DNA from: Pseudomonadota bacterium | GTDB lineage: Bacteria; Desulfobacterota; Desulfarculia; Desulfarculales; Desulfarculaceae | DNA length: 36,668 nt | Assembly (NCBI GenBank): GCA_018819925.1 | Contig: JAHJPG010000032.1 | Span: forward strand, 1-36,668 | Direction: 5' to 3' | In this document: in pieces, positions 34,575 through 36,668 of the stretch | Position numbering within the stretch: position 1 is the stretch's first letter | How the letters are laid out: each line of letters opens with the position of its first letter | Made by a program: the position numbers and the translations under genes | The notes under the pieces: generated by a model | Databases searched by the model: none | Seen by the model: the letters and a program-made list of their open reading frames with translations, nothing else | Told to the model about the DNA's origin: nothing

Positions 34575-34861
34575 GCGAACCTATAAGGGTTGTCGAGTGT
34601 AGGTTGACGTGTTCAGGTATGAGACGGCAGCAAAGTTGCTAGCCGCCCCCACCCGGGCATAGATAGGGCCCTGTTTGCAACTGTAGCGGGCGGCGGCCTG
34701 AAACTGCCCGAGCACATGCCCGGTAGCCGTGAGCCCTCATAACACGCGGCCGCTTTTGGACGCATGGCCACACTACCGGGCCTCATGAGCCGTGTTTGTA
34801 TCATCCCACCAGCCCTCCCAAAAGGGCGGTGAATACCCCTAAAGCCGCTTTTGCAACACTC
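34575..34861. other. Structured GC-rich gap, possible ncRNA or element remnant
   Basis: This 287-base gap is rich in inverted repeats. The clearest is GCCCGGTAG at 34718-34726 with CTACCGGGC at 34773-34781. Others are AACACG near 34741 with CGTGTT near 34791, the self-complementary CTCATGAG near 34782-34789, and AGCAA/TTGCT near 34629. A 63-codon frame on the minus strand (34613-34804) lacks a ribosome-binding site. The segment could be a non-coding RNA, or a remnant of an insertion element end. Only the repeats are seen; the rest is inference. Confidence 0.3.
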
Positions 34862-35374
34862 CTATTGCCCGGGCAATAGCGACTTTTGGGTGAAATATCT
34901 CCAATTGCCCTTGGCCTGGCCACCGCAGGCGCGCCCGTAGTTTTTTTTGAAATAATAATTGGCCTGGTTTTGGGCGTCCGCCTTAGAGCTCCAGGAGTGG
35001 ACCATAAGCGTGCCCAGCTTTTTGCTGCCGCAGTACACAACGCCACTGTAGTTGTGCCTGATCAAATAATAGCGCCCATTCTCCTTCCAGGCAGTGTAGT
35101 TCTTTTTGCTCCAGTCTCCCCGGAACTGGCTGCCATCCGGACAGATAGGGTTCGTGGCCTTGGCTATTTCGTGGCGAAATTTACCGTCCATTTCAACTTC
35201 GGATTTATAGGAGTAGGCCACCACCTTGAATTGGTGCTTTTTACCGTTCGCATCTATGCAGTTACCAGTTGCCCATCTTTTGTATTGAGCGACTTTCACC
35301 CACTCGGCCAATGATGGCGTCGTCCAAGCCAGCACCGCGCAAAGTACCGCAATCAACACTACAAATTTACGCAT
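34862..35374 (-). CDS. Small secreted protein of unknown function
   Basis: This 170-residue protein has a clear Sec signal (MRKFVVLIAVLCAVLAWTTPSLA, cleavage before EWVKV). The mature part has four to six Cys (NCIDANGKK, NPICPDGS, VVYCGSKK, RACGGQ) that could form disulphides. Its composition is rich in Lys, Tyr, Trp and Asn, unlike any family I recognise. GC is lower than in the flanking genes, suggesting transfer. AGGAGG lies five bases before the ATG at 35374. Its last codons and stop are an 18-base perfect palindrome, CTATTGCCCGGGCAATAG. It lies between the two glgA-tail copies. Confidence 0.7.
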   Translation of the reverse strand: MRKFVVLIAVLCAVLAWTTPSLAEWVKVAQYKRWATGNCIDANGKKHQFKVVAYSYKSEVEMDGKFRHEIAKATNPICPDGSQFRGDWSKKNYTAWKENGRYYLIRHNYSGVVYCGSKKLGTLMVHSWSSKADAQNQANYYFKKNYGRACGGQAKGNWRYFTQKSLLPGQ

Positions 35375-35820
35375 CACACCCTCCTAACTTTTCAGAAAAA
35401 AGATAAAAGTAGCGCCAGTAGCGTTGTGTGGATATGGACCGTCGATACCCCTAAGCGGACTCACTGCCGTAAGAGCATCGGTTGTAAGGTTTGGTGGTGA
35501 AGCTTCAAAACAACAAGCACTTACCAACTCGGTATACGCCTAGTTCAGACTTATAGTATCCCAACGGGTTTTTGCCGGTCAATGTGCCCTAGGTATTAAT
35601 CCAAGTACTCCAGTGGCCCTCCATTGCACCGGGCATATCACGCGACTTCAATCTGGAGCTATACCAGGCCACCGCCCATAGGCATTAGGAGAAACGCTAA
35701 GGCTGGTCGGCTGGAAGCGGGAGGCTGGACACCACCGCTGGGCAGTTCATCCAAAAGCAGCAGTAGGGTTGTTTTAATCGTGCGCATGAAGCGATTTTAG
35801 CACAACCCGCTCGGCGAAAA
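35375..35820. other. Non-coding gap holding a decayed glgA 3' end
   Basis: This 446-base gap has no gene that I accept. It contains ATACCCCTAA at 35445-35454, repeated at 34833-34842 on the other side of the small secreted gene, and the glgA-like tail described separately. The short frame at 35697-35897 overlaps the end of the PAS gene and has no coding character. Confidence 0.6.
35651..35689 (+). pseudogene. Remnant copy of the glgA C-terminal end
   Basis: The 39 bases match 34537-34575 at 33 positions without gaps. They keep the reading frame and stop: LELYQATAHRH-stop against LELYQAVAKRR-stop. A CACGCG upstream is shared too. Several of the differences are third-position changes. It is a degraded fragment and cannot be expressed as a protein. 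Confidence 0.6.
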
Positions 35821-36240
35821 TCAAAGCCCCGCCTCGCCGCTGATGTCGCGGAAAATCCCCAGCAGATACAGAGGCCGCCCGCCCTCGTCGCGCACAAGCC
35901 AGGCCTGGGTGCGCACCGGGAAAACGCCGCCGTCCTTTCTGACGTATTCCTTTTCGTAAACCTCGCACCACCCCCGCTTCATGATCTGCTCCTCGCGGAG
36001 CTTGTCTTCCAGATCGCGCCATTTGGCCGGGGTGAGTTCCTGGTAGGTCTTCTTGCGCAGTTCCTTGAGGCTGTAGCCCAACATGTCCTGATAGGCCTGG
36101 TTGGCTTGCACCACCTTGCCGTCCATGGCGCAGAGCACGATGCCCTCGCCCAAGGTGCGGGCCAAGGCCATGGTCAAGGTATGGAACTTCTCCCGGCTCC
36201 GGGCCAGGCGTGCCTTAGCCTCGGTTAGTTCGTCGGTCAT
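35821..36240 (-). CDS. Stand-alone PAS domain protein
   Basis: This 139-residue protein has a short N-terminal coiled-coil (LTEAKARLARSREKFHTLTMAL) followed by one PAS domain (GIVLCAMDGKVVQANQAYQDMLGYSLKEL, then EKEYVRKDGGVFPVRTQAWLVRD and PLYLLGIFRDISGE, the PAC part). There is no kinase, GGDEF or helix-turn-helix output, so it must signal through a partner or be a remnant of a larger protein. A GGGAGG ribosome-binding site supports the ATG at 36240. It is 32 bases downstream of larE on the same strand, so they are probably co-transcribed. Confidence 0.88.
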   Translation of the reverse strand: MTDELTEAKARLARSREKFHTLTMALARTLGEGIVLCAMDGKVVQANQAYQDMLGYSLKELRKKTYQELTPAKWRDLEDKLREEQIMKRGWCEVYEKEYVRKDGGVFPVRTQAWLVRDEGGRPLYLLGIFRDISGEAGL

Positions 36241-36272
36241 TTTTACCTCCCGAAATATAACCGCATCGGGTT

Positions 36273-36668
36273 TCAGGCCTCCTTGGGCGTTTTCTGCCCT
36301 CCCCCCATGCGGTAGCCTTCCATATCCAGGGCGGCGTAGTCATATCCCGCCGCCTTCACCGCCTGTATGATGCGCTCCCGCAAGGGGTCTTCCAGGACCC
36401 TAGCCACATCCGAAGGCGACAACTCCAGACGGGCCACGGGGTAATGATCGCGCACCCTGAGGTTGCCGGGCAAGAGTTCGCGCAGGCCCTGTTCCGCCTT
36501 GCCGATGCGTTTCAGGGCCTCTTGGCTGAGAGGGGTTCCCCAAGGGATACGGGAGGCCAGGCACGCCGCCGGGGGCAGTTCGGCGGTGGCCAGGCCCAGG
36601 GCCCGGCTCAGGGCTCTGACCTCCCGTTTGCCCAGGCCGGCCTCGGCCAGCGGGCTGATTAGCCCCAA
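36273..36668 (-). CDS. larE: ATP-dependent sacrificial sulfur transferase LarE (5' end outside window)
   Basis: LarE inserts sulfur into the nickel-pincer cofactor precursor, using its own Cys or a cluster-bound sulfide. The visible 131 residues are the C-terminal part, with LISPLAEAGLGKREVRALSRALGLATAELPPAACLASRIPWGTPLS spanning the usual boundary. The ACLASRIPWG Cys corresponds to the conserved LarE position, as far as can be judged. The N-terminal PP-loop ATP site is missing because the gene runs off the right edge. Partner genes larB and larC are not in view. The reading frame is intact to the edge. Confidence 0.88.
   Translation of the reverse strand: MGLISPLAEAGLGKREVRALSRALGLATAELPPAACLASRIPWGTPLSQEALKRIGKAEQGLRELLPGNLRVRDHYPVARLELSPSDVARVLEDPLRERIIQAVKAAGYDYAALDMEGYRMGGGQKTPKEA

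Noticed and set aside
34613-34804. 63-codon minus-strand frame in the structured gap
   Set aside because: No ribosome-binding site; its sequence follows the inverted repeats rather than codon structure.
35697-35897. 66-codon minus-strand frame
   Set aside because: It overlaps the PAS gene out of frame and has no family match.

Overview
The window is GC-rich chromosomal DNA with closely packed, often translationally overlapping genes. Anaerobic and metal-centred functions (2-hydroxyacyl-CoA dehydratase, ferredoxin-type reductase, molybdenum hydroxylase, TRAP uptake, LarE, FmdB zinc ribbon) sit beside hrcA-grpE, an LpoA-like lipoprotein and glgA. This mix suggests a strict or facultative anaerobe of the Desulfobacterota (Deltaproteobacteria), perhaps Desulfarculales-like. 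The taxonomy is inferred from gene content and was not computed.

Layout: 1-3840 (+) holds the tail of a 2-hydroxyacyl-CoA dehydratase subunit, an Mrp/ApbC Fe-S carrier, a Nfu-type protein, QueC, and a MocA-YqeC fusion. 3837-12741 (-) is one compact operon, in transcription order: TRAP transporter DctP-DctQ-DctM, a three-subunit molybdenum hydroxylase (2Fe-2S, FAD, Mo subunits), a 6-hydroxynicotinate reductase-like Fe-S flavoprotein, and a UPF0280 protein. 13281-17149 (+) is divergent: XRE-cupin regulator, enamidase, AA_synth (DUF1185) protein and an aldehyde dehydrogenase, closed by a strong terminator. 17299-18314 holds a flavodoxin and a TIGR04076-like protein. 18323-22977 (-) holds a receiver-like protein, hrcA, grpE and an LpoA-like lipoprotein. 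23166-24528 (+) holds a CGGC protein and a radical SAM protein. 24538-25140 is an AT-rich orphan with a HEPN-like motif. 25352-29050 (-) holds a DUF2939 protein, a small acidic protein, a sirtuin plus SAM hydrolase pair, FmdB and a HELVH protein. 29218-32540 (+) holds a large secreted protein and a 5-formyl-THF cyclo-ligase-like protein. The rest is a PilZ protein, glgA, a disturbed low-GC region with a small secreted protein, a PAS protein and the C-terminal part of LarE.

The centrepiece is a complete-looking upper pathway for anaerobic nicotinate (or a close N-heterocycle) catabolism, arranged as two divergent operons around an XRE-cupin regulator. The predicted sequence is: TRAP uptake; nicotinate to 6-hydroxynicotinate by the Mo hydroxylase; reduction to 1,4,5,6-tetrahydro-6-oxonicotinate by the Hnr-like protein; ring opening to 2-formylglutarate and ammonia by the enamidase. 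The lower-pathway genes known from Eubacterium barkeri are absent. Instead the cluster encodes an aldehyde dehydrogenase resembling methylmalonate-semialdehyde dehydrogenase, which could convert 2-formylglutarate (itself a substituted malonate semialdehyde) to glutaryl-CoA and CO2. A YqeC-MocA fusion converging on the operon suggests a labile-selenium Mo cofactor, and UPF0280 (ApbE-like fold) is a candidate for attaching the covalent flavin of the reductase. The family assignments are well supported; the integrated pathway is inference.
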